DNA of 64,000 nucleotides, taken from assembly GCF_900176255.2 (NCBI RefSeq), contig NZ_FXEG02000005.1, forward strand, positions 1,054,001-1,118,000, in the 5' to 3' direction. This DNA is from Mycobacterium ahvazicum. GTDB lineage: Bacteria > Actinomycetota > Actinomycetes > Mycobacteriales > Mycobacteriaceae. The notes beneath the pieces are model-generated. The model was not told the DNA's origin and ran no database searches. It saw only the letters and a list, made by a program, of their open reading frames with translations. Of this stretch, positions 18,315 through 27,121 are shown in pieces (the first letter of the stretch is position 1; each line of letters starts with the position of its first letter). A program made the translations under genes and the position numbers.

Positions 18315-19286
18315 TCAGCCGAGCGCGGGCAGCACGGTGTCGGTCAGTAACTGAACCGACTTCCACGCCTCGTCGACGGGCATGCCGCCGACCAGTGGAT
18401 GCAACACCAGCGGCCCGTAATCGTCGCTGTCGCGGATTTCGGCGATCAGCTGGTCGGGTGTCAGGAAGCGGTATCGGCCGGAGGCCCGGACCTCGTCCAA
18501 GGTCCGGACGCCGGGCAGGTGCATCAGGGATCGTTGGTCAGTGGACCACTCCCCGTAAGTGACTGCTTCCCACAGGATGTGTTCGCCGAGCTCGGCCCAC
18601 GCCCGTTCGGGATCCTCGTGCAGGTAGATCATTCCGCGATTGATCGGCCCGGGCATCAGGATCACCGGCTTGATGCCCGCTGCGGCGCACAGTTCGCGGT
18701 AGTAGGTGGCGATGTCGGGCAGATGGTCGGCCAGGCTGAGCGGAAGCCCGAATCGCGCGGCCCGCCGCGCGGTGGCGCGGGCACCGCCGCCGACGTACAG
18801 CGGCGGATGCGGCCGACTCCAGGTGCCGGTGCAAATCCCCGTGTCTGCCCCGGCACCCGACCAGACCTCCAGCATCCGTTCGACCAGGCTGTCCATCAGC
18901 GCGCCCCGCCGGCTGAAATCCATTCCGAGTGAGTGGTATTCGATGGTACGGTAGCCCAGGCCCACCGTGGTGTGCAGCCGGCCACGGCTCATGTTGTCGA
19001 CAAGCGCGATGTCTTCGGCGAGCCGGACCGGGTTCCACAACGGCCCCAGCGCGCAGTCCACGCTGGCAATCACCGTCGAGGTGCGCGCCAGAAACATGGC
19101 GGCGGCCATAATCGGATTGCAGCTCCAGCCGTGACCGGTGGCGTGGTGCTCGTCGACGCTGACCGACGTGATGCCGTGGGACTCACCCCATTGCGCCAAT
19201 TCGAGCGCGGCGGACAAGAGTTTACTCTGGGTGCGCGGATCTCCTTGTGGTGAAGCGAAATTGAAGCGCAACACCGTCAAGACCAT
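18315..19286 (-). CDS. LLM-class flavin-dependent oxidoreductase
   Basis: A 323-residue luciferase-like protein (alpha subunit type) with the VDEHHATGHGW, CALGPLWNPVRLAEDIALVD (split: CALGPLWNPVRLAE, DIALVDNMSRGRL) and GLGYRTIEYHSLGMDF segments typical of mycobacterial F420/FMN-dependent LLM enzymes. Which cofactor it uses cannot be read. ATG 19286 is one base after the stop of the VOC gene, so they are co-transcribed. It is the last gene of the sulfotransferase-MBL-VOC-LLM operon. Confidence 0.88.
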   Translation of the reverse strand: MVLTVLRFNFASPQGDPRTQSKLLSAALELAQWGESHGITSVSVDEHHATGHGWSCNPIMAAAMFLARTSTVIASVDCALGPLWNPVRLAEDIALVDNMSRGRLHTTVGLGYRTIEYHSLGMDFSRRGALMDSLVERMLEVWSGAGADTGICTGTWSRPHPPLYVGGGARATARRAARFGLPLSLADHLPDIATYYRELCAAAGIKPVILMPGPINRGMIYLHEDPERAWAELGEHILWEAVTYGEWSTDQRSLMHLPGVRTLDEVRASGRYRFLTPDQLIAEIRDSDDYGPLVLHPLVGGMPVDEAWKSVQLLTDTVLPALG

Positions 19287-19287
19287 G

Positions 19288-19773
19288 TCAGGCTCCGTCT
19301 GCGGCCGGCGCGGCGATGGACTCCACGAACGCGGCGAAGTCGGGGAACAGCGCGCGGTCGACGATCTCGATGCGGGTGCCGAACGCATCGAGGTAGTAGG
19401 CGAACATCCCGAACTCGGCGTCCGGTAGTGCTCCGGTCATTTCGAAGGTGAAGCCGTTGCGCTCCAACGCGCGTGCGCTCTCGGTGAGGTTGTCGGTGAA
19501 ATAGCCGATGTGGTGCACCGAGTTGCCCGCTGCGGCGGTCCACGGAGTTCCCGGAACCTCCTGGACCAGTTCGATGTGCGGACTCTGCACGGAGTAGACG
19601 ATCGTCGAGGTCAGCTCGCGCACTCCGGCCGCGGTGCGAAACGGCAGCGTATAGCGCAGTGCGGTGATCCACCGGTAGCCGGCCAGGGCGGTGAGGCGGG
19701 CCATGGCGGTGTTGAGGTCGGGCACCACGATACCGGTGTGATAGAAGTCCTTGGGCTGCAGCACAAATGTCAT
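19288..19773 (-). CDS. VOC/glyoxalase-fold protein
   Basis: A 161-residue vicinal-oxygen-chelate protein. It starts with the FYHTGIVVPDL strand that carries the first metal His, and has a second SVHHIGYFTDNL strand and a C-terminal ...RIEIVD Glu, giving a plausible H/H/E metal site as in methylmalonyl-CoA epimerase and dioxygenase relatives. Sits between the metallo-beta-lactamase-fold gene and the LLM oxidoreductase. Substrate unknown. Confidence 0.88.
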   Translation of the reverse strand: MTFVLQPKDFYHTGIVVPDLNTAMARLTALAGYRWITALRYTLPFRTAAGVRELTSTIVYSVQSPHIELVQEVPGTPWTAAAGNSVHHIGYFTDNLTESARALERNGFTFEMTGALPDAEFGMFAYYLDAFGTRIEIVDRALFPDFAAFVESIAAPAADGA

Positions 19774-19795
19774 CGTGATGTCCCTTCCCGTGCCG

Positions 19796-21055
19796 TCACG
19801 AGTAGCTCGCTATTTGTCGCGAGAGCCAGGCCCGTTCCCAGAAATTCGTTGTGCTGCTCAGCAGACTTTCATGTGCATCCCGCAGCACTTCGCGCGCCCC
19901 CGCGTGGTCGGGCTCCGCGGTGGTGACGAGCTCGGCGAGGTGGACGGCGTGCACGGGACGGTTTTCGGCGAGGTGTGCTCGTGCTCGGTTGACAAGAGCA
20001 TCGGCGCCGGCGAGTTCCACCACGTCGGTGCCGACGGCGTCGAAACCGACGGGATACAGCTCGGTGGTCGACCGGTGATGGAACCACCCGGAGTAGTTCT
20101 CCCACACCGCCCGCACATCCCAGGAGACTTTCCCATAGCCTTGGCCCACTTCGCATTCCGCGGGCAACGTGATCTCGCGCATCAGGGTCAGGACATCTTT
20201 TCCGGCGTTCATTCCGGCCACCGTCTGGTCGTGGACGTATTCGATGGCATTGCGCAGCCGAGTAAGCTCCTGGTGGATGCGGTCCGCTCCGGCGATCGGT
20301 TCGAAGTGGCCGGTCACCAGAAGTTCTGGCTGCAGGTCGCGCACCCGCTCGACCGACGCGATCGCGGCCAGGGCGTCACGGTAGCGATCGCCACGGATCG
20401 TGACCAGATTGGGAATGTGGCCGAATATCGGGCCGAAAGTGTTTCCGCACAGACATATTCGCTCATCGGGCAGCCAGATGACCAAAGAGTCGGTGGTCTC
20501 GCCGCCGGGGACGGAGATAAGCTCCAGTCGGCGTCCGCCGACGTCGAGGGTGAGCGCGTCTTCGAAGTCGAGGTCGACGCAGGGGATGCTCTGGGTGGGT
20601 AGCCGCGTGGTACCGAGACGGCGCTGGATGTCCTGGATTCCCGTCGCCAGCGTATCGGAGAAGGCGAACGCGCTGCGGCTGGCACGATACGGGATGAGGC
20701 GCTCGTTGTCGTCTCGCCATTGGGTCCAGTTCGCCTGAGCAACAACGGTTGTGTCGGGATCACGAACGCTGTCCAGGCCGCCGACGTGGTCCACGTGGCC
20801 CTGGGTGAAGATGATGTAGCGCACCGGTGAGGAGTCGACAGCGTCGAAGTTGGCCCGATGCACCGGCCCCTCGAAGCCCATGCCGGTGTTGACGATCACC
20901 CGACCGTCGCCGGTGGTCAGTAGGTACGCGTTCGACAGTCCGGGCGAGCACCACAGTCCCTCGGCGATCTGCTCGGCCTGTTCGGCGGACGCGGGCCGCA
21001 GGCCGTCGGCACCGGGCCTGCTGCGGTAGACCGGTTCAAAGTCCGGGGCGCTCAT
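19796..21055 (-). CDS. Metallo-beta-lactamase-fold protein, alkyl-sulfatase-like, altered metal motif
   Basis: A 419-residue MBL-fold protein related in layout to linear alkyl sulfatases (MBL domain followed by a helical dimerisation region with GWFHHRSTTELYPVG). The HxHxDH motif reads Q85-G-H87-V-D89-H90, so the first His is Gln. The region equivalent to the AENATHNLHN metal loop of the sulfatase at 51614-53488 reads CGNTFGPIFGH, lacking its Glu. The C-terminal SCP2-like alkyl-sulfatase domain is missing. It may be a hydrolase with one metal or a different substrate. It is followed upstream, 10 bases away, by a sulfotransferase gene. Confidence 0.85.
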   Translation of the reverse strand: MSAPDFEPVYRSRPGADGLRPASAEQAEQIAEGLWCSPGLSNAYLLTTGDGRVIVNTGMGFEGPVHRANFDAVDSSPVRYIIFTQGHVDHVGGLDSVRDPDTTVVAQANWTQWRDDNERLIPYRASRSAFAFSDTLATGIQDIQRRLGTTRLPTQSIPCVDLDFEDALTLDVGGRRLELISVPGGETTDSLVIWLPDERICLCGNTFGPIFGHIPNLVTIRGDRYRDALAAIASVERVRDLQPELLVTGHFEPIAGADRIHQELTRLRNAIEYVHDQTVAGMNAGKDVLTLMREITLPAECEVGQGYGKVSWDVRAVWENYSGWFHHRSTTELYPVGFDAVGTDVVELAGADALVNRARAHLAENRPVHAVHLAELVTTAEPDHAGAREVLRDAHESLLSSTTNFWERAWLSRQIASYS

Positions 21056-21064
21056 CGATGCTCC

Positions 21065-22333
21065 TCATTCGGGACGGACGTCGAACCGGTCGAAGTAGAA
21101 GTCGAACCGCCCACGCAGCTCGTCGGCCGAGACGCCGAAGTGTCGTGGTAGGTCGTAACGGATTCGCCCGTGCTTGCCGCGCGGATTGCCGTCGAGATAC
21201 TGCCGGAATCGGTTGCGCACCTTCGGTGTCAGTTCGACGCCACCACGGCGGTAAAGCTCGTCGAGCACCGGCATTTCATTGCCGTTGAGCTGGTGGAAGT
21301 TGACGTCGATGCTGCGGTCGGACGGCACCAGGTCGCGGTCGCGGACACACGCGCTCAGCAGTCGATGCACCCGATCCGTCCAGTACTCGAGAAGCCAGCC
21401 CGGATCGATACTCCTGCGGCGCAGCCGATCCGAGTAGGCCATCATCGTGATCGCGGACTGCACGACCGCGACCGGATCGCGATGCGTGAACGCGACCGTC
21501 GCATCGGGAAAGGTCGCCATCAGCGGGCCCAGCTGCTCGCAATGCTGCGGGCTCTTGAGGATCCAGGTCTGCGGGCCGCGCAGAAACGTCAGCGCCTGCA
21601 GGACCTTCTTCAGATATGCGTAATGCCGGGTTTGGTCGAGCGCGAGGTAATAGTCTCGCCAATCCGGCACGCGGGCATGCCATTCCAAGACGTAACTCGC
21701 GAGGTCCAGATCGAGGAGCTCGACCTCCTCCTCGATCGCCTCGGGGAACCGGTCGTGCATCGCGGCCACCACGGGAGCGCTGACCATCAGGGCGTCGTGT
21801 TCGGCTTTGGCGCGCGCATAGCGTGGGTCGACCCCGTCAATGTCGGGCCCGTCGCCGCGCGCGGGGATCGGCTCCTGACTTTCCCAATACGGCAAGGCAC
21901 GCCGGCGCGGGTCAGCGGCAATGAGATTCACCAGATGCGTGGTGCCGGACCGCGGCATCCCGACAACGACGAAGGGGCCGTCGATCGGTATGGACACAAT
22001 CTCGGGATAGCGCTTGATGAGTTCGGTGAGTGACAGGCGGTTGCGCAGCAGCCGAATCACGCGCTGCCGCAACGTCGACCGGGTGAGCTGTCGCAGTCCC
22101 TCGTCGGCTTCAATCGCCGCGACGTGAGCGGTCAAGCGCTCCCCGAAACCGTCCGTGTCGTCGAGATCGTCGGCGCCGGCTTGTTGGACGGCCTCCCCGA
22201 ACATCCGGTCGAGGTCGAAATCGACCCGTTTGGCCTCGGTGAATTCCAGAATCTGACGCTGGACATCGGTCAGCCGCGGCGAGGTCAGATCGTCGAAATC
22301 GATGTCAGCGATGTCGGGGCCCGCAGCGCCCAT
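21065..22333 (-). CDS. Sulfotransferase-family protein
   Basis: A 422-residue PAPS-dependent sulfotransferase of the mycobacterial Stf type. The 5'-phosphosulfate loop FVVVGMPRSGTTHLVNL and the 3'-phosphate region with THRDPVAVVQSAITMM are clear. ATG 22333 is preceded by AAGGAGG; the longer frame to 22432 crosses the regulatory palindrome. First gene of an operon with MBL, VOC and LLM proteins, divergent from IclR. It may sulfate a lipid, sterol or xenobiotic acceptor. Confidence 0.9.
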   Translation of the reverse strand: MGAAGPDIADIDFDDLTSPRLTDVQRQILEFTEAKRVDFDLDRMFGEAVQQAGADDLDDTDGFGERLTAHVAAIEADEGLRQLTRSTLRQRVIRLLRNRLSLTELIKRYPEIVSIPIDGPFVVVGMPRSGTTHLVNLIAADPRRRALPYWESQEPIPARGDGPDIDGVDPRYARAKAEHDALMVSAPVVAAMHDRFPEAIEEEVELLDLDLASYVLEWHARVPDWRDYYLALDQTRHYAYLKKVLQALTFLRGPQTWILKSPQHCEQLGPLMATFPDATVAFTHRDPVAVVQSAITMMAYSDRLRRRSIDPGWLLEYWTDRVHRLLSACVRDRDLVPSDRSIDVNFHQLNGNEMPVLDELYRRGGVELTPKVRNRFRQYLDGNPRGKHGRIRYDLPRHFGVSADELRGRFDFYFDRFDVRPE

Positions 22334-22353
22334 GCGACCGCCTCCTTGCGGTG

Positions 22354-22365
22354 TCGAATATTCGA
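22354..22365. promoter_or_regulatory. Perfect palindrome in sulfotransferase/IclR divergent promoter
   Basis: TCGAATATTCGA is a perfect 12-base palindrome, followed by a related TTCGAAAT at 22373-22380. It lies between the sulfotransferase start (22333) and the IclR start (22381). Probable IclR operator. Confidence 0.5.
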
Positions 22366-22380
22366 CGTATCGTTCGAAAT

Positions 22381-23280
22381 ATGATACGGACGTTAGACGC
22401 GGGACCGACACCTCGTCAACCCGCGTCGCCACCGACCGAGCGCGTCGTCGCGGTCATGCGGCTGCTCGGGTCCCAACCCACGCGAGCGTTCTCACTCGCG
22501 GATATCACCCGCGAGCTCGGCATCAGCCGCGCTACCGGGCACGCGATTCTGACCACGCTGAGCGCCCATCACTGGGTGGTGCGCGACGTCGACACGGCCG
22601 CCTACTCCTGGGGACCGGGCATCGCGGCGCTGGCGAAGCCGGCCGGCGACCGGGTCTTTCGTGGCGTCTTACAGCAGCTCGCCGAATCGTCAGCGGCACA
22701 AGCATTTCTGGCGCGCCGCGAGGACAAGGCCATCGTCGTGACCGATACCGCCGGCGAATCCTCGTCCGGGATGCGCATCGACCGCGGACTGCGCATGCCG
22801 TTGGTAGCGCCGTTCGGCCGCGACTACCTCGCCTGGAGCCCGGCGCCCGCGCAGCGCGCCTGGCTGCAGGGCATGGGCAGGCCGTCCACCGCGCTCTCCC
22901 GACGAATCACTTCGGTGCTCAGCGAGATTCGTCATCGCGGATATACCGTCGAACGCCTCAGCCGCGAATACCGTCAGGTGCATGCGGCACTGCGGGCATT
23001 GCGCGGTGACGGCGAACCCGACGCGATCACCGCACACCTGGCCCGGGCCTTCGCCGACCTCACCGTGATCGACGTGCTGGATGCCGAACTCACCGAGAAC
23101 TCGGCGCACAGTATCGCCACCATTTCCGCCCCGATCTTCGATGACGACGGAGTGGTCGCGATGTCGGTCAGCGTCGCGCCCTTCACCGACCTGACCGCGT
23201 CGGACGTCACGCGGCTCAGTGAGCAGGTTTGCGCCGCGGCCCGACGGATCGAAGCGCAGATCGCGAGCCCTACAAGTTAG
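22381..23280 (+). CDS. IclR-family transcriptional regulator
   Basis: A 299-residue regulator with an N-terminal winged helix (RVVAVMRLLGSQPTRAFSLA, then DITRELGISRATGHAIL) and a C-terminal GAF-like effector domain. I chose ATG 22381; a GTG at 22351 would place the palindrome inside the gene. Divergent from the sulfotransferase operon, so a local regulator. Its 3' end overlaps the convergent DUF2237 gene by 11 bases. Confidence 0.88.
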   Translation: MIRTLDAGPTPRQPASPPTERVVAVMRLLGSQPTRAFSLADITRELGISRATGHAILTTLSAHHWVVRDVDTAAYSWGPGIAALAKPAGDRVFRGVLQQLAESSAAQAFLARREDKAIVVTDTAGESSSGMRIDRGLRMPLVAPFGRDYLAWSPAPAQRAWLQGMGRPSTALSRRITSVLSEIRHRGYTVERLSREYRQVHAALRALRGDGEPDAITAHLARAFADLTVIDVLDAELTENSAHSIATISAPIFDDDGVVAMSVSVAPFTDLTASDVTRLSEQVCAAARRIEAQIASPTS

Positions 23281-23656
23281 CCAGATCGTCGGGAACGTCG
23301 ACTTGATGCTCCAGCAGCGCCTCGAGGGGCACCACCTCGAGGGTGCGTTCGTGGGTGCTGGCCAACACGACCGGCGCGGCGCAACCATCGCGGTGAGCCC
23401 GCAACCAATTCAGGGCGGTCACACACCAGCGGTCACCGGGCAGCAGGCCGGGAAAGCGGTACTCGGGAACCGGCGTCAGCAGATCGTTGCCGATGGAACG
23501 TTGGTGCTCAAGGAAATCGGCGGTCATCACCGCGCAGATCGTGTGGCGACCGACATCCTCGGCTCCGCTCGAGCAGCAGCCGTCGCGGTAGAAGCCGGTC
23601 AGGGGTTCGGTGCCACATGGCTGCAGCGGGCCGCCGAGCACGTTGCGATCGGACAT
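23270..23656 (-). CDS. DUF2237 family protein
   Basis: A 128-residue protein with the DUF2237 hallmarks NVLGGPLQPC, PLTGFYRDGCC, GRHTICAVMT, FPGLLPGDRWC and VVLASTHERTLEVV. The family is widespread in bacteria with conserved Cys residues and no established function. Full length. It is convergent with IclR and appears monocistronic. Confidence 0.92.
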   Translation of the reverse strand: MSDRNVLGGPLQPCGTEPLTGFYRDGCCSSGAEDVGRHTICAVMTADFLEHQRSIGNDLLTPVPEYRFPGLLPGDRWCVTALNWLRAHRDGCAAPVVLASTHERTLEVVPLEALLEHQVDVPDDLANL

Positions 23657-23737
23657 CTGGTTAGTATCGCGCCGTCGGAGCCAAAGTTAGAAGAGACAGC
23701 ACCGACCGTGCCCTGCGAATCTGCCCCGCCACTGGCC

Positions 23738-24061
23738 CTACCCAGCCAGCCGGAAGGCGACGTCGGTGCGGATCTGGCTCAGCCGGCGAGCCGCGACGGC
23801 GTCAGTCTCCGCGTAGATTCGGGCGATGTCGACCAGCGCGTTGCCCGTACGCGCCAGTTCCGAGTGCGCCGCGTTGAGCAGAGCCAGCATGTGGGTGGCC
23901 TCCGCCCCGAACGCCGCTGCCGCCTGAGCCGAGACCTCTTCGGCGCCGGCTGGAGCCGGCGCGGTCACCGACGGCTCCGCCGCAGCACTGTTCGCAAGCG
24001 CCTGCGTCGCACTGCCGACGATCTGAGTGCCAACGACGGCCACCGCCGGGTCGAAGGACAT
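23738..24061 (-). CDS. PE-family-like protein
   Basis: A 107-residue protein starting MSFDPAVAVVGTQIVGSATQALA, with the PAGAEEVSAQAAAAFGAEA stretch of PE domains and a C-terminal YAETD (YxxxD/E) type VII secretion signal. It is a single PE domain with no long C-terminal extension and no PPE partner next to it, which is unusual because PE proteins normally pair with PPE. ATG 24070 would add three residues. Probably secreted through an ESX system. Confidence 0.8.
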   Translation of the reverse strand: MSFDPAVAVVGTQIVGSATQALANSAAAEPSVTAPAPAGAEEVSAQAAAAFGAEATHMLALLNAAHSELARTGNALVDIARIYAETDAVAARRLSQIRTDVAFRLAG

Positions 24062-24233
24062 GGACCGCATCGGCGCACTCCTGGGTCAGCAAAACAATGT
24101 CGAGTGCGATAGTAGCAGTATGCAATTGTTTGCGTCTACAAAAGTTGCCCTCTGCTAGGTGGTTGGTCGGGCGCCCGTCCGGCAGTATCCAGCGCGAATG
24201 GACTCACCCGCCGCGGCGGGGTTAACTCAGGCG

Positions 24234-24737
24234 ATGTCGACGCCCAACCCGCCCGGATTTCCCGGGGGCCCACCGCCCGAGGGGTGGCAGCGGCCCGGCT
24301 ACTTGCCGCCCCCGGGCCCGCCGATGCCACCGCAGGCGGGGTACCCCGGTTACCCACCGCAGCCCGGCTACGTACCGCCGCAGCCCGGCTCCCCCCCTTC
24401 GCAGCCATATCCCGGCTACGGCGGCTATCCGGGGGTTGACCCCCATGCGCCGTTCGGGCGCGATCCCGCCACGGGCGTCGCGCTGTCCGACAAGTCCGGT
24501 ACCACGGCGGGGCTGTTGCAGCTTTTCTTCGGGGTGTTCGGCATTGGCCGCTTCTATATCGACTCGACCCAGATCGCGGTTGCGCAGCTGATACTCGGCC
24601 TCGTCGGACTCGTCTTCAGCCTGTTCTGCTTTATCGCGTTGCCGGTCCTGCTCGGCAGCGCCGTGTGGGCCGTCGTCGATGCGATCATGATGTTCACCGG
24701 CAGCGTGAAAGACAGCTACGGCCGCAAGCTTCGCTAG
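24234..24737 (+). CDS. TM2-domain membrane protein with Pro/Gly-rich N-terminus
   Basis: A 167-residue protein: residues 1-~75 are a cytoplasmic-type Pro/Gly/Tyr-rich tail (repeated GYPP/PQPGY units), followed by a TM2 domain with GLLQLFFGVFGIGRFYID and a second hydrophobic hairpin ending in DAIMMF. TM2 proteins are small two-helix membrane proteins of unsettled function. ATG 24234 was preferred; ATG 24198 is possible and neither has a strong ribosome site. Confidence 0.85.
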   Translation: MSTPNPPGFPGGPPPEGWQRPGYLPPPGPPMPPQAGYPGYPPQPGYVPPQPGSPPSQPYPGYGGYPGVDPHAPFGRDPATGVALSDKSGTTAGLLQLFFGVFGIGRFYIDSTQIAVAQLILGLVGLVFSLFCFIALPVLLGSAVWAVVDAIMMFTGSVKDSYGRKLR

Positions 24738-24832
24738 TCCACAGATCACGATCAGGTCACAATTCCCATCTCAATACATTGCGATCGGCGCGTCGAACCG
24801 CCTGTGCGACAAGGGAAATCTAGTGTCACTTC

Positions 24833-25963
24833 GTGAACCGCCGAACGGCCCTGAAGGTGCCCCTGATGCTGGCAGCGGGTGCGGCGCTGGCCCAAGCGCC
24901 GCGCGCTTTTGCTGAGGCAGCACGGTGGTCGCCGGATCGTGCCAACGCCTGGTATCGCGCACAAGGTTGGCTTGTCGGCGCGAACTACATCCCGTCGACC
25001 GCGATCAATCAGCTGGAGATGTTTCAGCCGGGAACGTTTGACCCACAACGCATTGACGGCGAGCTGGGCGTGGCCCGCACACTCGGTTTCAACACCATGC
25101 GGGTCTTCCTTCACGATCAGTTGTGGGCGACGGACCGCCCGGGTTTCCAAAGCCGTCTGAGCCAGTTTGTCGGAATCGCGTCGCGCCATGGCATCAAGCC
25201 GCTCTTCGTCTTGTTCGACTCCTGTTGGGACCCGCTGCCGAAGGCCGGCCCGCAGCACGCACCGGTACCGGGGGTGCACAACTCCGGCTGGGTGCAGAGC
25301 CCGGGCGCCGAGCGCCTCGGCGATCCCCGCTACGTCCCGGTCATGCAGGACTACGTCACGGGAGTGTTGAGCCAGTTCCGTAATGACGACCGGGTTTTAG
25401 GGTGGGACCTGTGGAACGAGCCCGACAATCCCGCGAAGGAGTACCGCAAGGTCGAGCGCGCGGACAAGCTTCAGCGGGTGGCCGACCTGCTTCCTCAGGT
25501 GTTCCGGTGGGCGCGAGCGGTTGATCCCGCGCAGCCGTTGACCAGCGGTGTGTGGCAGGGATCCTGGGGAGACCGGGGAAGCCGCAGCGCGATCAGTGCC
25601 ATCCAACTCGACAACGCCGACGTGATCACCTTCCACAACTACGGCAAACCGGCCGAGTTCGAGTCAAAGATCAACGAATTGGCTCCGCTGGGGCGACCGA
25701 TCCTGTGCACCGAGTACATGGCCCGGTCCCAAGGCAGCACCCTGGAAACGATCCTGCCAATTGCCAAGCGACACAACGTCGGTGCGTTCAACTGGGGTTT
25801 GGTGGCGGGCAAGACCCAGACCTATTTTCCGTGGGACTCGTGGAATCACCCGTACCCGGCACCGCCCAAACTGTGGTTCCACGACCTGCTGCTACCCGAT
25901 GGTCGCCCATACCGGCCGACCGAAATCCAGGCGGCGCGGGGGTTGACCGGCGGGCTGGGCTAG
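24833..25963 (+). CDS. Secreted glycoside hydrolase (clan A, GH5-like)
   Basis: A 376-residue protein starting with GTG 24833. The N-terminus NRRTALKVPLMLAAGAALAQAPRAFA is a signal peptide with a twin-arginine-like RRTAL (shown here as NRRTALK then hydrophobic core then AFA cleavage). The (beta/alpha)8 barrel carries the acid/base E196 in WDLWNEP and the likely nucleophile E294 in LCTEYMA, the arrangement of clan GH-A retaining enzymes often annotated as cellulase or xylanase. The glycan target, host or self, is unknown. Monocistronic, ending 12 bases before the convergent KshA-like gene. Confidence 0.87.
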   Translation: MNRRTALKVPLMLAAGAALAQAPRAFAEAARWSPDRANAWYRAQGWLVGANYIPSTAINQLEMFQPGTFDPQRIDGELGVARTLGFNTMRVFLHDQLWATDRPGFQSRLSQFVGIASRHGIKPLFVLFDSCWDPLPKAGPQHAPVPGVHNSGWVQSPGAERLGDPRYVPVMQDYVTGVLSQFRNDDRVLGWDLWNEPDNPAKEYRKVERADKLQRVADLLPQVFRWARAVDPAQPLTSGVWQGSWGDRGSRSAISAIQLDNADVITFHNYGKPAEFESKINELAPLGRPILCTEYMARSQGSTLETILPIAKRHNVGAFNWGLVAGKTQTYFPWDSWNHPYPAPPKLWFHDLLLPDGRPYRPTEIQAARGLTGGLG

Positions 25964-25975
25964 CCTCGGCGTCAC

Positions 25976-27109
25976 TCACCGCACGGTAGCCGCGAGGTTG
26001 TCCGCAACCTCGCGCTGCCAAGAAGTGTTGGCGTGGTTGGTATCCACCTCGATTTCGAAGCGGTCGGTCATCTCCGCGGTGATGTCGGCGGCATCGACAT
26101 AGAACTGCTCGTACCAGCGCCGGTGCTGATACACCGCGCCATCCTCCTCGGTGAGCAACGGATTCTCGATGCGCGTCTTGTGCTTCCAGATCTCGACGTC
26201 TTCGAGGAAGCCCTCGCCGAACGATCGGCTCATCGCGGCGGCGAGCTTGGCCGCCTTGTCGGCCGGCAGGCCGGGAAGTTCCTGAACGGCCACGCCCCAC
26301 TGCAGCACGAATGAGTTGTGCGTGACCGGATAGTGGCAGTTGATCAGCGCGACTTCAATCGTGAAGTCCGGCGCCACGTCGTTGTGCAACCAGTTGATCA
26401 TGTAGGCGGGGCCGAAATACGTTGCCTCCGAGCGAAGCTTCGTTCCTTCCCAGAGCTTCTCGTAGTTCTTGGTGGTGTCGGGCCGGGCCTTGGATTCCAT
26501 GATCTGGGTCGCCGTGTGGCCTTCGATGATGTTCTTGAAGAACGTCGGGTACGCATGGTGGATGTAGAAGAAGTGGGCCATGTCGACGTTGTTGTCGACG
26601 ATCTCGCGGCAGTGCGATCCCTCGATGAGAATCGAATTCCACGACCACGGGGACCACTGCCCGTCGGCGTATCCGTCAATCGTCGGCGGGAAGAGCTCCG
26701 GCGCCGGCGTCGACCCCTCGGGATCGTGCCAGACGAGCAATTGGCCGTTGACCTCTCCGGTCGGCCAGCGCCGTGTCCGTGCCAATCGGGGTGTGCGCTT
26801 GGCGTAGGGCACCAAAGAGCAACGTCCGGTCGAGCCCTGCCAGCGCCAGTCGTGAAACGGGCAGGCCACCGAATCACCCTTGACGGTCCCCTGGGACAGG
26901 TCGCCGCCCATGTGGCGGCAGTACGCGTCGAGAACATGCACCTCGCCGGCCGTGTCGGCGAACACCACCAGACGGGTCCCGAATGCGTTGATCGCATGGG
27001 GTTTTCCGTCGCGGAAGTTTTCGGCCAGACCGATGCAGTGCCAGCCGCGGGCGAAGCGCTCCATGGGTACGCCGGTGTCGATGTCCCGGACGTCGTCGTT
27101 GCTAACCAC
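25976..27109 (-). CDS. Rieske oxygenase, KshA-like (3-ketosteroid 9alpha-hydroxylase oxygenase type)
   Basis: A 377-residue oxygenase that closely follows KshA of mycobacteria along its length: RYARGWHC-like start (RFARGWHCIGLA), Rieske ligands C64-R-H66 and C83-P-F-H86, the NNVDMAHFFYIHH mononuclear iron site (H179, H184), INCHYPVT.NSFVLQWG and EDVEIWKHKTRIENPLL. GTG 27109 follows GAGGAA. KshA with the reductase KshB opens the steroid B ring; here no KshB is encoded, and the gene ends an operon with an SDR, SnoaL-like protein, enoyl-CoA hydratase and NMO-family protein, so a steroid- or terpenoid-like substrate is likely. It could be a KshA paralogue rather than the main enzyme. Confidence 0.88.
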   Translation of the reverse strand: MVSNDDVRDIDTGVPMERFARGWHCIGLAENFRDGKPHAINAFGTRLVVFADTAGEVHVLDAYCRHMGGDLSQGTVKGDSVACPFHDWRWQGSTGRCSLVPYAKRTPRLARTRRWPTGEVNGQLLVWHDPEGSTPAPELFPPTIDGYADGQWSPWSWNSILIEGSHCREIVDNNVDMAHFFYIHHAYPTFFKNIIEGHTATQIMESKARPDTTKNYEKLWEGTKLRSEATYFGPAYMINWLHNDVAPDFTIEVALINCHYPVTHNSFVLQWGVAVQELPGLPADKAAKLAAAMSRSFGEGFLEDVEIWKHKTRIENPLLTEEDGAVYQHRRWYEQFYVDAADITAEMTDRFEIEVDTNHANTSWQREVADNLAATVR

Positions 27110-27121
27110 AGCGATTCCTCC

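Noticed and set aside
24250..24430. Tandem DNA repeat in the TM2 gene (CCCGGCTAC-type units)
   Set aside because: They encode the Pro/Gly/Tyr-rich tail common to TM2 proteins and are not a separate repeat or CRISPR array.
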